A DNA stretch of 64,000 bases from Caballeronia sp. LZ062 (GCF_031450785.1 NZ_JARTWB010000002.1:1550001-1614000); one strand, 5' to 3'; positions 18,750 through 29,140 are shown, counted from the stretch's first letter. Notes: generated by a model not told the origin, from the sequence alone. Numbers and translations are program-made.

Positions 18750-21700
18750 GCCGCGCCTCCGGACATCACCCGATCAAGCGCCTCGACCAGCGCGAGCGGC
18801 GGGCGTCCGCTATGCACGCCGCTCGGCCCGTCGCCGTCGCGCCAGTCAGGGCGCACGCCGCGCACGAACAAATACAGATAGCCGCCGACGTGTGTCTCGT
18901 AGTCGTAAGCCGCAAGCCGTGCGCGCAGATACCGGTGCAATGCGACGACATACACGAGCGCCTGAAGGTGATACGCGTGGTGCGCCATCGCGTCGGCGAG
19001 CGGCGCGGCGCTGTAGTCCGCGGGGCGCTCGCCCAGATGATTCGACTTCCAGTCGATGATCCAGTAGCGCCCCTCGTGCTCCACGATCATGTCGATGAAC
19101 CCCTTGATAAAGCCGCGCAACGCGCCCGCTTCGAGCGCGACGTCCGGATAGCCGTGCGCGGCGAGAATCCGCCGCAGTCCCGCAAAATCCAGCGACGGCG
19201 CGGGAAACAGAAACTCCAGTTCATTCATGCGCCGTGTCGGCGGAATTTGCGAAAGACGCAAGCCCGGCGCGATTTCAGTCGAGACGGTGTCCGCGAGCAG
19301 GCGCTGCATCATCGGCTTCAGGCGCCTGGCAAGCGGCTCGGGCGCGGGCGTCGGATGCTCCCGCAGCGCGCGATCGATGGCGCCGGGCCACGTCGCCGGC
19401 TGCGTGAAGTCGGCGAGTTCGTACATGCGATGCAGACATTCCCCCGCCGCCGCCCCGCGCGGAAACGCGAGAATGTCGTCGTCGGCGAGCGCGGTTTCGT
19501 CTCGCGGCGCGGCTTCCGGCGCGAGCGGCACGTTCAGATCCGCGAGTTCGTCGTGATCGGGCCGCGCTTCGACCGGCTGCGGCTGGTTGGCTTCGTCGCG
19601 GGCGCCGGCTGCGATCAGCGAACTGAAGCTCGCCATGCGCCAGCGGTCCCGCAACAAACGCTGATTGGTGCGCGCGGTCATCTCATGCGTGCCGGCAGCA
19701 TCGGCGGCAAGCGGCTCTCGCGTGCCGATGACGGGCAACGGCGACACGCCGATTGCGCCATCGGCCTGCGCTTCCAGCGCGTGCCACGCGGCGACGATGC
19801 CCGCTTCGTCGGGCGGCTCCTCGCAGAACGCGTCAAAGTCCTGCCCGGCGCCCGCCACGAGCCAGTTGAGCACGCTTCGTCGCGATTCCTTCGTCGACTT
19901 GTTCGAGACGTTCGACATATACACGCCCGCGACCACGTAGCAGCGATAGACCGCCCGCGTCAGCGCGACATAGACGAGGCGCGCGCGTTCCGCCGCCTGC
20001 TCGCGGGCGATGGCAGCGCTCACCTCCTTCGACTCGTCCTCGTCGATGCCATAGTGCAGCACCGCTTCGCCCGCCTCGTCGTGGTACTCCTTCGCGTCGG
20101 GCAAGCCGGATTTCGCCGCGTCGCGCGATGCGCCGTCGTTGAGAAACGGGCAGAACACGACCGCGTACTCCAGCCCTTTCGACTTGTGGACCGTCACGAT
20201 CTGCACGAGATTGCGGTCCGACTCCAGCCGCAGTTGCGCGTCCTCGCCGCCGCCCTGCTGCGCGCGCTGTGCGGCGAGCCAGCGCAGCGTCGGCGCGATG
20301 CCGGGCTGCTCGACCGAGCGCGCCTGCAACAGTTCCGCGAGATGATTGATGTTCGTAAGCCTGCGCTCACCATCCGGACGCGTGACGAGGCGCGCCGCAA
20401 TGGATAGCTCGCGCGTGAGCGTGCGCCACATCACCGCGAAGCCGCGCTCGTGCCAGATCGTGCGATAGCGTGAGAAACGCTCGACCCAGCTCGTCGAGTC
20501 GTTCGCGTTGTCGTTTGGATCGTCGTGCGCATCCGCTATGGAAACCGCATGTTCGAGACGCCAGAGCGCGGCCGCATCGAGCCCGAACCAGTCGGTCGCG
20601 AGCGCGGCGCGCAAGCGGCGCAAGTCGCCCGGCGTGTCGATGGCCGCGAGCACGCGCTCGATCTGCTCGGCGTCGAGCGAGCCGAAGACCGACGCCTGCG
20701 CCAGCTCCACGCTGCCGACGCCCCACGCCGCGAGCACGCGCTTCACCATGCTGCCCTGCCGGTGCGTCTGCACGAGCACGGCTATATCGCCCGCACAAAG
20801 CGGCGCGTCGCCGATGCGCACTTCGCCACGCTGCGCGCCGCGCAGAAGCCGCGCGATTTCGGCGGCGCACGCCTCGGCCGCGTCGCGCTGCGCGTTTGTC
20901 TTCGAGAGCGCCTCTTCGCCGTGCGGCAACATCCACACGCAGAAATCCGCAGTATCCGAATACGCGGCGGCAGGCGTCGCGTCGACGAACGGACCGCGCG
21001 AGCGCGTGCCCGCGCGCACCGGCTGATAGTCGAGCCCGTCGAGGATGAACGCCGACGGATTCGCGCCGAACACGCGGTTGCACGCCTCGATGATCCGCGC
21101 CGTCGAGCGCTGGTTCACCGCGAGCGTATAGCGCGCGCTCGCGCCGTCGCGCGCCGCGAGATACGTGTGCAGGTCGGCCGCGCGAAAACTGTAGATGGCC
21201 TGCTTCGGATCGCCCACGAGGAAGAGCGGCCCGTGCGGCGCGAACACACGGTTGAAGATGGCGTACTGCAGCGGGTCGGTGTCCTGGAACTCGTCGATGA
21301 GCGCCGCCGGATAACGCTCGCGCAGCGCCTGCGCGAGCCACGCATGTTTGACGAGCGCGTGATGCAGGTTCGAGAGCAGATCGTCGAAGGACACGACGCG
21401 CCGCGCGCGCTTTCTGGCTGACAACTCCGCCGGCGCGTATTCAAGCCATTCCCGCACGATATCGAGCCACAGCGCGCGCTGCGTGGCCTCCGCGGCAGCC
21501 GCCGCCGCAGCAAGCGTCTCGGCATGCTCGAAGAACGGATGCGCGGGCGGCGTGTGCTTGACCTTGGTGCCCTTCGCGAGCGCCGACGCGGTGATCTTCA
21601 GCGCGTCTTTCGGCGGCGGCGCGTGACAGTCGGCATCGGCGAAATACTCGGCCCACGCGTCGATGGCGGCTTCGATCATCGACCGCTTGTGCGACGTCTG

Positions 21701-22483
21701 CTTAAGCATGGCTTCGGCGTCGAAGAGCAGCCTGGCGATCGCGTCGCGCTCCGCATGCCATAGGGCGCAAGCTTCGTCGAAAAGCGCCTGCGCGTCTGCG
21801 CTTTCTGCGGCTTGTGCAGAAACCAAGTCGCCCCAGCGCAGCGCCGCGAGCGGCTTTTTCAGACGGCGCGCAAGCTGCGCATCGAGCGATGCCGGCCCCG
21901 CGCCCTTAGCGACGAGCCACGCCGCGAACGATGGCACGCGCGCCGCCGCCGGCTCGACGCGCTCGCGCCAGAAGTCCGCAGCAAGTTCGAAGCGCAGCGT
22001 GCTGTCGTCGGCTTCCATGTCGAACGCGAACGGCATCGCGGCGGCGAACGGCGCTTCCTGCAGCGCGCGCTGGCAGAACGCGTGGATCGTGTGGATAGCG
22101 GCCTGATCGAAGCTATGCAGCGCGATGCGGATGCGTTGCAGCGCCTCGTCCTGGTCCATCTGTTCGAGCGTGGTTTCGAAGAGCCGCTCGATGAACGGAT
22201 CGCCCGCCGCGTCGCCGTTTTCGATGGCATGCGCGACGCCTGCGAGCCGCGTGCGGATGCGCTCGTGCAGCTCGGCGGTCGCGGCCTTCGTGAACGTGAC
22301 GACGAGAATGCGCTCGACGCTCAACTGTTTTTCCAGCAGCAGGCGCACGTACAGCGCGCAGATGTTCCACGTCTTGCCCGTTCCGGCGGACGCCTCGATC
22401 TGGTTGACGCCATCGAGTTCACAGGCGAAGACGTCGAGTTCCTGCACGGTTTCGTTGTTCACAACGTCAGTCATGGTGGTCAT
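18746..22483 (-). CDS. recB: RecB subunit of exonuclease V (helicase-nuclease)
   Basis: The 1245-residue product is the 3'-5' helicase and nuclease of RecBCD. Walker A is ASAGTGKT (31-38), the UvrD-type motif II is LIDEFQDTDP, motif VI is LVYVALTRAVYR. The nuclease domain carries GFIDMIV and IIDWKSNH (Asp and Lys near 1144-1146), matching the RecB catalytic residues. The start overlaps the recC stop (ATGA) and the stop overlaps the next small frame (ATGA). Length is typical for the family. Confidence 0.97.
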   Translation of the reverse strand: MTTMTDVVNNETVQELDVFACELDGVNQIEASAGTGKTWNICALYVRLLLEKQLSVERILVVTFTKAATAELHERIRTRLAGVAHAIENGDAAGDPFIERLFETTLEQMDQDEALQRIRIALHSFDQAAIHTIHAFCQRALQEAPFAAAMPFAFDMEADDSTLRFELAADFWRERVEPAAARVPSFAAWLVAKGAGPASLDAQLARRLKKPLAALRWGDLVSAQAAESADAQALFDEACALWHAERDAIARLLFDAEAMLKQTSHKRSMIEAAIDAWAEYFADADCHAPPPKDALKITASALAKGTKVKHTPPAHPFFEHAETLAAAAAAAEATQRALWLDIVREWLEYAPAELSARKRARRVVSFDDLLSNLHHALVKHAWLAQALRERYPAALIDEFQDTDPLQYAIFNRVFAPHGPLFLVGDPKQAIYSFRAADLHTYLAARDGASARYTLAVNQRSTARIIEACNRVFGANPSAFILDGLDYQPVRAGTRSRGPFVDATPAAAYSDTADFCVWMLPHGEEALSKTNAQRDAAEACAAEIARLLRGAQRGEVRIGDAPLCAGDIAVLVQTHRQGSMVKRVLAAWGVGSVELAQASVFGSLDAEQIERVLAAIDTPGDLRRLRAALATDWFGLDAAALWRLEHAVSIADAHDDPNDNANDSTSWVERFSRYRTIWHERGFAVMWRTLTRELSIAARLVTRPDGERRLTNINHLAELLQARSVEQPGIAPTLRWLAAQRAQQGGGEDAQLRLESDRNLVQIVTVHKSKGLEYAVVFCPFLNDGASRDAAKSGLPDAKEYHDEAGEAVLHYGIDEDESKEVSAAIAREQAAERARLVYVALTRAVYRCYVVAGVYMSNVSNKSTKESRRSVLNWLVAGAGQDFDAFCEEPPDEAGIVAAWHALEAQADGAIGVSPLPVIGTREPLAADAAGTHEMTARTNQRLLRDRWRMASFSSLIAAGARDEANQPQPVEARPDHDELADLNVPLAPEAAPRDETALADDDILAFPRGAAAGECLHRMYELADFTQPATWPGAIDRALREHPTPAPEPLARRLKPMMQRLLADTVSTEIAPGLRLSQIPPTRRMNELEFLFPAPSLDFAGLRRILAAHGYPDVALEAGALRGFIKGFIDMIVEHEGRYWIIDWKSNHLGERPADYSAAPLADAMAHHAYHLQALVYVVALHRYLRARLAAYDYETHVGGYLYLFVRGVRPDWRDGDGPSGVHSGRPPLALVEALDRVMSGGAA

Positions 22484-25400
22484 GCGCCGCTCCGCAAATG
22501 CTGCCGAAGCGGTTCGAATACGATGCGCGCGAGCGCGGCGAAACGTTCGTCGAGCGACAGAGATTCACCGCGAAAGGCAATGCGATACGCCGGATCGTCG
22601 GACTCGGCCCGCGTGCGATCGGACTCCCAAGCGGCGTGCGCTTTGGCATCGCCTTCGGCCAGCTTGAGCCACGCGCTCTTTGGAAAGAAGCGCAGCGGCA
22701 TGCGTCGTCCGGCGCGATACAGCGCCGCAAGGGTGCCGAGATGCGCAAGCGGATCGGCAACGGGCGCCAGTTCGAAATCCGCCGACTGCCCGCCGCGCCC
22801 GTGCCAGACCGTGCGGCGCGGACCGTCCGGCAGCGCCGCGCAATACGCCAGGTGCGTGAGCCACGCCGAGAGATAGTCGCGGGCGCGCGGCTGGTCGTAG
22901 CGGTAGATCACCTGCCCTTGCGGCGTCAGGCGATTCAGCGTGCCGGCGAGCGTGAACGGCCGCTCGTCGATGAGCGTGTCGTCGTGTGCGGCGAAGAGCG
23001 CCACGCCATCGCTGTCAGGCCAGCGCGGCGCGATATCGAGCGCGAACGGCAGCCGCGTCACGCCTTCTGCCACCGACACGCGGATGCGGTCCGCCAGATG
23101 CGCGAGCGCGTGCATCTCCCGCGCCTGCCAGACCGCGCCGGTCGCGCCGCCGGGCATTTCAGGGCTCGTGCGCGCGACGTGGCGGGCGCGTTCGCGCACG
23201 CGCGCTGCCGTCTCGTCCGCCGCATCGAGCAGCGACGGCAGCACGCGCGCCGCCAGCGCATCGCGGCCTGCGAAGCCCAGTTCGAACGGCTCGGTGATGT
23301 CGAGTTCGGCGTCGGCATCCACGAGCGCAATGCCCAAACGGTCGCGCAGCAGCGCGCGCGCCGGGTGCCGCCAGAAACGCACGAAATCGTCGAACGCGAC
23401 GATGTCTTCATCTTCTTCGGGCGGCAGCGGCGTGGCGAAGAACGGCGGACTGCCGTGCGTGCGCCCCGCCGCGAGCGCGCGCGCCAGTTCTGCCCGCTCG
23501 GGCTCGTAGGTGAAAAGCCGGCCGCCCGGCTCGAAATACTCTGGCGCGAACGGCTGAAGCGGATGCTCGTGAACGAACAACGCGCGCGCCGCCCGCAGCG
23601 CCTCGGGCGCGGCATGCTTGCCCGCCACGGCCTGCCCCAGATAATCGAGCAGTTCGTCGATCAGCGCGGCGGGCGGCAGCACGGCGTTGTCGCGAATGCT
23701 GCGGCCCGTGTACGCGATCATCAGCCGGTCGCGCGCGGCAAGCAGCAAGTCGAGAAAGAGATTGCGCTCGTCGTCGCGCCGCTGGCGGTCGCCGAGCTTG
23801 CCGAAGCTCGCCATGAGGTCGAATTCGTCGGCGCGCGTGAGACTCGGCAGCATGCCGTCGTCCATGCCGAGCAGGCACACGACGCGATACGGCAAGCCGC
23901 GCAGGCTCGTGAGCGACGAGAACGTGACGCCGCCCCACGGCACGCCGCCGCGCGCGGGATCGTCGAGCGTGTCGGTGAGCGCGGTGCGGATCACGGCGGC
24001 CGGCACCTCGGTGTCGCGCGCCCCTTCGTCGATGGCGACGACGAGCGCGTCGATGGCGTGGCGCACGTCGCCGATGGTGTCGTTGAACGCGACGCCGCTA
24101 TCGAAGAAACGCGCGAGCGCATCCTGCAGCAGATCGCCCCACGCACGCGCTGTGCGCGGCGCTTCGATTTCCTTCGCGAAGGCGTCGATATCGTCGATGA
24201 AGTGCGTGAGGCGCCCGAGCAGTTCCGCCTCCGAGCCTTGCGCGCCTTCCACCGGCAACCAGTCCGCGACGGGCGCGCCGCCGCCGGGCAGCGCATAGCC
24301 GAGAAAGAGGCGCGTGAGCGCATCGGCGAAGGTGTGGCGCGCGGCGGGCACGTGCTCGCTCGTCACTTCGTCGGGCCGCAGCCCGCGCCGCGCGCCTGCC
24401 TGCGCGAGCCATTCCTGCGCCGTTTCGAGCGATGCGGCGTCGATGCCGTAGCGCGCGGCGATCGCATCGACGCGCAGCCACTCGATCAGCTCGGGCGCGC
24501 CGACGCCGCGCTCGGCGAGCGCGAGCCAGTCGAGCATGGCACGCGCGACGGAATTCGCCTGCGACGGCGGCAAGCCCGTGATGCGATACGGAATGCGCCG
24601 CCGCTCGTTGCTCGCGCCCGCCGGCGCCGTGCCGAAGATGCCGTCGATCAGCGGGCCGGCCACCGCCAGGTCCGGAAACGCGACGAGCACGTCGGACGGC
24701 TCCAGCCCTTCTATCGAGTCGAACCAGTCGAGCAGGCGGTCGTGCAGCACTTCGAGTTGCCGCGAGAGGCTATGGCAGACGTGCACTTCCACGCCCGTAT
24801 CGACGATCTCTTCCGGCTGCGGCCAAGCGTTGTCCTCGTCCAGCGTGAGAATGCCGTTCTGCACGCGCGCGAGCCACGTCGGCGCGGGGTTCTCCTCGAA
24901 CAGTTCGCGTTCGCTGGACGCGGCGCTCTCCGTCAGCTCGTTGAGCATGTGAAGCTGCGCCTGCGTTTGACGCCCCCACTCCGCGAGCAGCGGATGCCCG
25001 ACTTCCTGAAAGTCCGCCTCGCCCTTCAACTGCAATTGCTCGACGCGCGCCTCGCTCACGATGTCGAACCAGAACTCGCGGCACGGATTGAGCGCGTAGA
25101 TGCGCACGTCGATCCAGCGCGACAGTTCGCGCAGCAGCGCGATGTGCAGCGGCGGCATCGTCGGCAAAGCGAACACGCTGATGCGGCGCGGCCACTCGGC
25201 GCGCATCACGGTATCGAGATCGAATCGCGGCACTTCCGCGAGAAAGCGGTACGCGGGCGGCGTCGGATCATGATCTGCATCCGGCGATGCGAGGTCTTGC
25301 AGCAGCGCGCGCCACAGCGCCGCCTGCCAGTGTTCGTCCTGGCGCTGGATGTCGCTCGCGCCGGGCAGATGCGGCCCGCGCGCCTCGGTTTGCGCGCCGC

Positions 25401-25872
25401 CGCCCGCGAGAATCGAGCCGCCCGCCTGCCAGTGCGTGAGCCATTCCGGGCGATAAGTCAGATAGTGATCGAACACAGTGGCGATGCGGCGCGCGAGTTC
25501 GTAGCGCATGGAATCGTCGGCGGCGTTCAGATACGTCGACAGACGCGGCGCTTGCCGGAACGCGGGTTCGTCGAACAGGCGATAGCAGCGCCACGCGAGC
25601 CGGTCCGGCGCGAACGGCGAGTGCGCAGGCACCGGCAGCACGCGGCCGATCTGCGCCCACAGCCACTGCGCGAGATAGCAGAACTGCACGTTGGCGCAGA
25701 TGCCGAAACGCTCGGCCATGTCGAGTTCCAGCCGGCGGCGCACGGCCGCGCTCGGCACGATCACGGCCTCGCTCGCGAAGGGATCGCTCTCGCGCATGGC
25801 GAAGGCGTCAAGGTCTTCGAAGAGCGCGGCAGCAAGCGTTTCGTGGCGATTCGAGTAGAAGAGTTCGAGCAT
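22480..25872 (-). CDS. recC: RecC subunit of exonuclease V
   Basis: The 1130-residue product is the Chi-recognising scaffold of RecBCD. It opens MLELFYSNRHETLAAALFED and carries RecC blocks such as PSAAVRRRLELDMAERFGIC, DVLVAFPDLA and VCLLGMDDGMLP, with a degenerate helicase fold lacking Walker A. It is first in the minus-strand operon recC-recB-(two small frames)-recD, with a probable promoter in the 184-bp divergent region 25873-26056. Its stop overlaps the recB ATG, implying stoichiometric coupled synthesis. Confidence 0.96.
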   Translation of the reverse strand: MLELFYSNRHETLAAALFEDLDAFAMRESDPFASEAVIVPSAAVRRRLELDMAERFGICANVQFCYLAQWLWAQIGRVLPVPAHSPFAPDRLAWRCYRLFDEPAFRQAPRLSTYLNAADDSMRYELARRIATVFDHYLTYRPEWLTHWQAGGSILAGGGAQTEARGPHLPGASDIQRQDEHWQAALWRALLQDLASPDADHDPTPPAYRFLAEVPRFDLDTVMRAEWPRRISVFALPTMPPLHIALLRELSRWIDVRIYALNPCREFWFDIVSEARVEQLQLKGEADFQEVGHPLLAEWGRQTQAQLHMLNELTESAASSERELFEENPAPTWLARVQNGILTLDEDNAWPQPEEIVDTGVEVHVCHSLSRQLEVLHDRLLDWFDSIEGLEPSDVLVAFPDLAVAGPLIDGIFGTAPAGASNERRRIPYRITGLPPSQANSVARAMLDWLALAERGVGAPELIEWLRVDAIAARYGIDAASLETAQEWLAQAGARRGLRPDEVTSEHVPAARHTFADALTRLFLGYALPGGGAPVADWLPVEGAQGSEAELLGRLTHFIDDIDAFAKEIEAPRTARAWGDLLQDALARFFDSGVAFNDTIGDVRHAIDALVVAIDEGARDTEVPAAVIRTALTDTLDDPARGGVPWGGVTFSSLTSLRGLPYRVVCLLGMDDGMLPSLTRADEFDLMASFGKLGDRQRRDDERNLFLDLLLAARDRLMIAYTGRSIRDNAVLPPAALIDELLDYLGQAVAGKHAAPEALRAARALFVHEHPLQPFAPEYFEPGGRLFTYEPERAELARALAAGRTHGSPPFFATPLPPEEDEDIVAFDDFVRFWRHPARALLRDRLGIALVDADAELDITEPFELGFAGRDALAARVLPSLLDAADETAARVRERARHVARTSPEMPGGATGAVWQAREMHALAHLADRIRVSVAEGVTRLPFALDIAPRWPDSDGVALFAAHDDTLIDERPFTLAGTLNRLTPQGQVIYRYDQPRARDYLSAWLTHLAYCAALPDGPRRTVWHGRGGQSADFELAPVADPLAHLGTLAALYRAGRRMPLRFFPKSAWLKLAEGDAKAHAAWESDRTRAESDDPAYRIAFRGESLSLDERFAALARIVFEPLRQHLRSGA

Positions 25873-26056
25873 GGAAGGCGGTCGGGATGCGCTCAGAAAG
25901 CCGCGAAAGGCAAAGCTTTGTCAAATCAAGCGCCAGCATAACAAAGGGGCGTGCGTGCCGAGAACTCGGCCATTCGGCCGAGGTCCGAAGGCTCGGTGAG
26001 TTGGGTTAGACTCGACAACGCCCTTGCCCGCCCCCGAGCATCCAGACAGGAAGTCG

Positions 26057-28612
26057 ATGCGTTATTCGTTCGAAATCAGGAAGTTCATTTACAGCCAGTA
26101 CTTCTTTGGCGGCTTGCGCTGCGCGCTCGGCATCTCGCTGCCCGCGGTGCTCATGCTCACGGTGTTCCACAACCGCGAGCTCGGCTTCACCATCGCGACG
26201 GGCGCGCTCGGCGCATGCGTCGTCGACATGCCCGGCCCGCTCAAGCACAAGCACAACGAGATGCTGGCGTGCACGTTCATCGGCTTCTTCTCGGCCCTTG
26301 CCACCGGCATCGCGACGGCGAATCCGCTCACGCTCTGGCTGACCGTGGTGCCGCTCACGTTCGTGCTCTCGCTGATCGTGGTCTACGGCAACCGCTGGCC
26401 GCAGATCAGCTTCGCCACGCTCTTCATGATGATCGTGACGCTGGAAGAGCATTTCACGCCGATGCAGGCGCTCATCAATGCGTCGTGGATTCTGCTAGGC
26501 GGGCTCTGGTACACGTACTGGGCCACGCTCGTGTCGCATTTGCTCGTCTATCGGATCGAGCGGCAGGCGCTCGCGCAGAGCATCTTCAGCTGCGCCGAAT
26601 ACCTTCAGGCGCGCGCCGAGTTTTATGACAGCGACGCCGATCTCGACGAGTGCTACAGAAAGCTGATCGAAAAGCAGATTGCGGCGGTCGAGCAGCAGGA
26701 AGGCGCGCGCGAGATCGTGCTGCGCAATCTGCCGAAGGTGAAAACCGGCAAGCTGGATGCGCGGCGCGCGCGGCTTTTCAACCTCTTCATCAACGTCGTC
26801 GATCTTCACGAGTTTTTTGTCGGCGCGCATACGGACTATCCGCTCGTGCGCAAGACGTTCGCGGGCTCGGACGTGCTCGTGTTCTATCGCGACCTGATGC
26901 GCAAGGCGGGCGAAGACTTGCAGGAGATCGGGCTCGCGGTGCTGCAGAATCGTCCCGCGCCCAAGCAGATCAGCACGAAGGCCGAGTTGCGCGCGATCGA
27001 ATACGAACTCGAACTCATGCGCAAGCACGCGCTGCCGGAAAAGAATCCGGAGGCGTATGCGGCGGCGGCGGCGGTGTTCCGGCGGCTCTGGAGCGCGACG
27101 CGTCTCATCGACAAAATGCGCCGCCGCACACGCGACGACGCGAGTCTGACCGAAACCGAATTGCAGATCGACCACGCGCTCTCGCGTTTCATTTCGAGCC
27201 GCCGCGTGCCGTTCAGGCAGATTTTCTCGAACCTCACCATGGCATCGCCCAGCTTTCGCCATGCGCTGCGCGTGACGATCGCGGTGGGTGTCGGCTTCTG
27301 GCTCGGCAGGCTCTTGCCGCTCACCAACGCGTACTGGATCGTGATGACCACGGTCATCATCCTGAAACCCGGCTATTCGCTCACCAAGCAGCGCAACACG
27401 CAGCGGATCATCGGCACGGCAATCGGCTGCGCGGTCACCATCGCGCTGATTCTGCTCGTGAAAGATCCGCATATTCTGCTCGTCGCCATGTTCGCGTCCA
27501 TGGTGATGAGTTACAGCCTGCTGCTGTTCAACTACGCGGGCAGCGTCGTGTTCACGTCCAGCTATGTGCTCCTGATGTTCCACCTGCTCGCGCCCGGCAG
27601 CTTGCGGCTGATCGGCGAGCGGGCCATCGACACGGTCGTCGGCTGTGCGATCGCCATTGCGGCGAGCCACCTGTTCCCGTACTGGGAATATCGGCTGATG
27701 GGCAAGCTCGTGAAGGACTTGCTCGCCGCGACGCGCAATTATCTCGAAGCAAGCTGGCGCTGGAAGGCGAAGACGGCGGCGGGCGCGGCGCGGACGGCGG
27801 CGACCGCAACCACGGCGGCCTCGGCGGCCACCGCGGCAAACGCAGCCACGATCGGCGTGCCGAACGCCGTCTTTGCCGACGGCCAGGCGCGCGCCGCCTT
27901 TGCCTCGGCGATGCAGGCGGTGTCCGCCGCCGACGCGGCCAGCGAAGCATCCGCAGCGGCGCCGAGGCAGGCCGAAGCCGAAGCCCACGCCGTCGCGGCA
28001 AACGCCATCAAGGCCGCGAGCGTCACAGCCGAGCGGCTATCGCCTGCGGGCATCGGAGAGAGCACGGCGGCGACCGCGAGCAAGGGCGCATCCGCTGCCG
28101 CGACCGTCGTCGCTACCGCGCTCGACCGGGACTACGGCTACCGCCTCGCGCGCAAGAACGTGCATGTGGCGTTCGCCAATCTCGCGCAGGCGTTCCAGCG
28201 CATGATGCTCGAACCGAAGGCGCAGCAAAGGTACGTCGCCGAACTCAACGATCTGCTCGTGCAGAGTCACGTGCTCGCCTCGCAGATCACGGCGGCAGCA
28301 CCGCTCTTGCAGGCGCTCAACGACGCGGACGGTCAATCGTTCGAGCCGGTGCAGCGCGCGTTCGGCATCGTGCGCGACAACTTGTCGGAAGCGCAGGCGG
28401 TGGTGTCGGAGGAAGACGGCGCGGCGTCGTTCGATGCGATCAAGGCGCTGCGCCGCGATCTGGATTCCATGGTCGCCGCAGCGGAACGCGCTCAAAGTCT
28501 GCCTGCGGATGCGATACAGGATCTGAAGCTGCTCGCGCATCAATGCAAGCAGATGCTGACTGCGTCGGCGCTCATCCGCAAGGACGCGACGCAGATCCAC
28601 CTGCCCGCGTGA
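26057..28612 (+). CDS. FUSC-family inner-membrane exporter (YccS/AaeB-like)
   Basis: The product is 851 residues from ATG 26057, preceded by AGGAAG. It has two blocks of about six transmembrane helices (about 15-165 and 410-545), each followed by a cytoplasmic helical domain, as in YccS and AaeB aromatic-acid efflux proteins. The second block includes LTNAYWIVMTTVIILKPGYS, a strong FUSC signature. Residues about 570-688 form a low-complexity Ala/Thr/Ser-rich stretch that interrupts the second cytoplasmic domain. The substrate is unknown. It is divergent from recC. Confidence 0.85.
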   Translation: MRYSFEIRKFIYSQYFFGGLRCALGISLPAVLMLTVFHNRELGFTIATGALGACVVDMPGPLKHKHNEMLACTFIGFFSALATGIATANPLTLWLTVVPLTFVLSLIVVYGNRWPQISFATLFMMIVTLEEHFTPMQALINASWILLGGLWYTYWATLVSHLLVYRIERQALAQSIFSCAEYLQARAEFYDSDADLDECYRKLIEKQIAAVEQQEGAREIVLRNLPKVKTGKLDARRARLFNLFINVVDLHEFFVGAHTDYPLVRKTFAGSDVLVFYRDLMRKAGEDLQEIGLAVLQNRPAPKQISTKAELRAIEYELELMRKHALPEKNPEAYAAAAAVFRRLWSATRLIDKMRRRTRDDASLTETELQIDHALSRFISSRRVPFRQIFSNLTMASPSFRHALRVTIAVGVGFWLGRLLPLTNAYWIVMTTVIILKPGYSLTKQRNTQRIIGTAIGCAVTIALILLVKDPHILLVAMFASMVMSYSLLLFNYAGSVVFTSSYVLLMFHLLAPGSLRLIGERAIDTVVGCAIAIAASHLFPYWEYRLMGKLVKDLLAATRNYLEASWRWKAKTAAGAARTAATATTAASAATAANAATIGVPNAVFADGQARAAFASAMQAVSAADAASEASAAAPRQAEAEAHAVAANAIKAASVTAERLSPAGIGESTAATASKGASAAATVVATALDRDYGYRLARKNVHVAFANLAQAFQRMMLEPKAQQRYVAELNDLLVQSHVLASQITAAAPLLQALNDADGQSFEPVQRAFGIVRDNLSEAQAVVSEEDGAASFDAIKALRRDLDSMVAAAERAQSLPADAIQDLKLLAHQCKQMLTASALIRKDATQIHLPA

Positions 28613-28623
28613 TACCGAGCGCG

Positions 28624-28842
28624 TTACTGTGAGGCGCCGGTGGCCGGCAGTGCCGGACGCGCATCGCTCGCGGCGGCGGGCGGCGCGTTGTGCTCGTCGA
28701 ACTCGCGCTTGTCGCGGATCGCGTTGAAGAGCAGCGTAAAAATCACCAGCAGCACCACGACCACGATGAACACGGTAATGCCCAAGGTCGGATTCTTCTT
28801 GCGCGGCAGGTTCGGGCGATCTTGGCGAGGGTTGTCGGTCAT
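28624..28842 (-). CDS. Small single-pass membrane protein, hypothetical
   Basis: The 72-residue product begins MTDNPRQDRPNLPRKKNPTL, then a single helix (GITVFIVVVVLLVIFTLLF) and a polar tail rich in Ala/Pro. The basic N-terminus suggests a cytoplasmic N-end. I chose the ATG at 28842 because the longer upstream frame is not protein-like. It is convergent with the FUSC exporter, whose stop lies 11 bp away. No family assigned; similar small proteins occur in Burkholderiaceae, by memory. Confidence 0.65.
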   Translation of the reverse strand: MTDNPRQDRPNLPRKKNPTLGITVFIVVVVLLVIFTLLFNAIRDKREFDEHNAPPAAASDARPALPATGASQ

Positions 28843-28980
28843 GGCGGCGCAGCGGCTCGTTGCGAATTTCGAGATAAAGCCAGCATCGTACCCGCACTGG
28901 TTTTCAGTTGGATTGCGCCCGGCTGCGGCCGTTTCGCCACGCGAACGAAGCCCGCGAAATTCTCTGCTGCATCGCCCGGC

Positions 28981-29114
28981 TTGAACGCGGTGCGCCTCAT
29001 TGGCCATACTCAACGCGATTCCATGCGCGTCCGATTCCGGCGAGGGCTGCAAGGGGCAAGACCGGAATACCTAGTGACCGGACGTGTTGCGCCGCCCTCC
29101 CCGGGCGGCTTTTC
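28981..29114 (+). ncRNA. Candidate small RNA with orphan terminator
   Basis: A possible promoter (TTGAAC at 28981-28986, 18-bp spacer, CATACT at 29005-29010) is followed by about 100 bp without an ORF and an intrinsic terminator at 29091-29114. No plus-strand gene precedes the terminator, so it needs another transcript to serve. Both promoter boxes match only four of six consensus positions, which makes this a weak candidate. Confidence 0.3.
29091..29114 (+). terminator. Orphan intrinsic terminator
   Basis: GCCGCCC-TCCCC-GGGCGGC forms a seven-bp GC stem followed by TTTTCTTT on the plus strand. On the minus strand no T-run follows, so it does not serve the Lrp gene ending at 29141. Confidence 0.65.
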
Positions 29115-29140
29115 TTTATCTTGCGCGTCTCGATGCAAGG

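Noticed and set aside
22498..25941. Open frame of 1147 codons on the plus strand, antisense to recC
   Set aside because: Long antisense frames are common in GC-rich genes; it is Arg/Ala-rich, has no recognisable domain and covers a clear recC gene.
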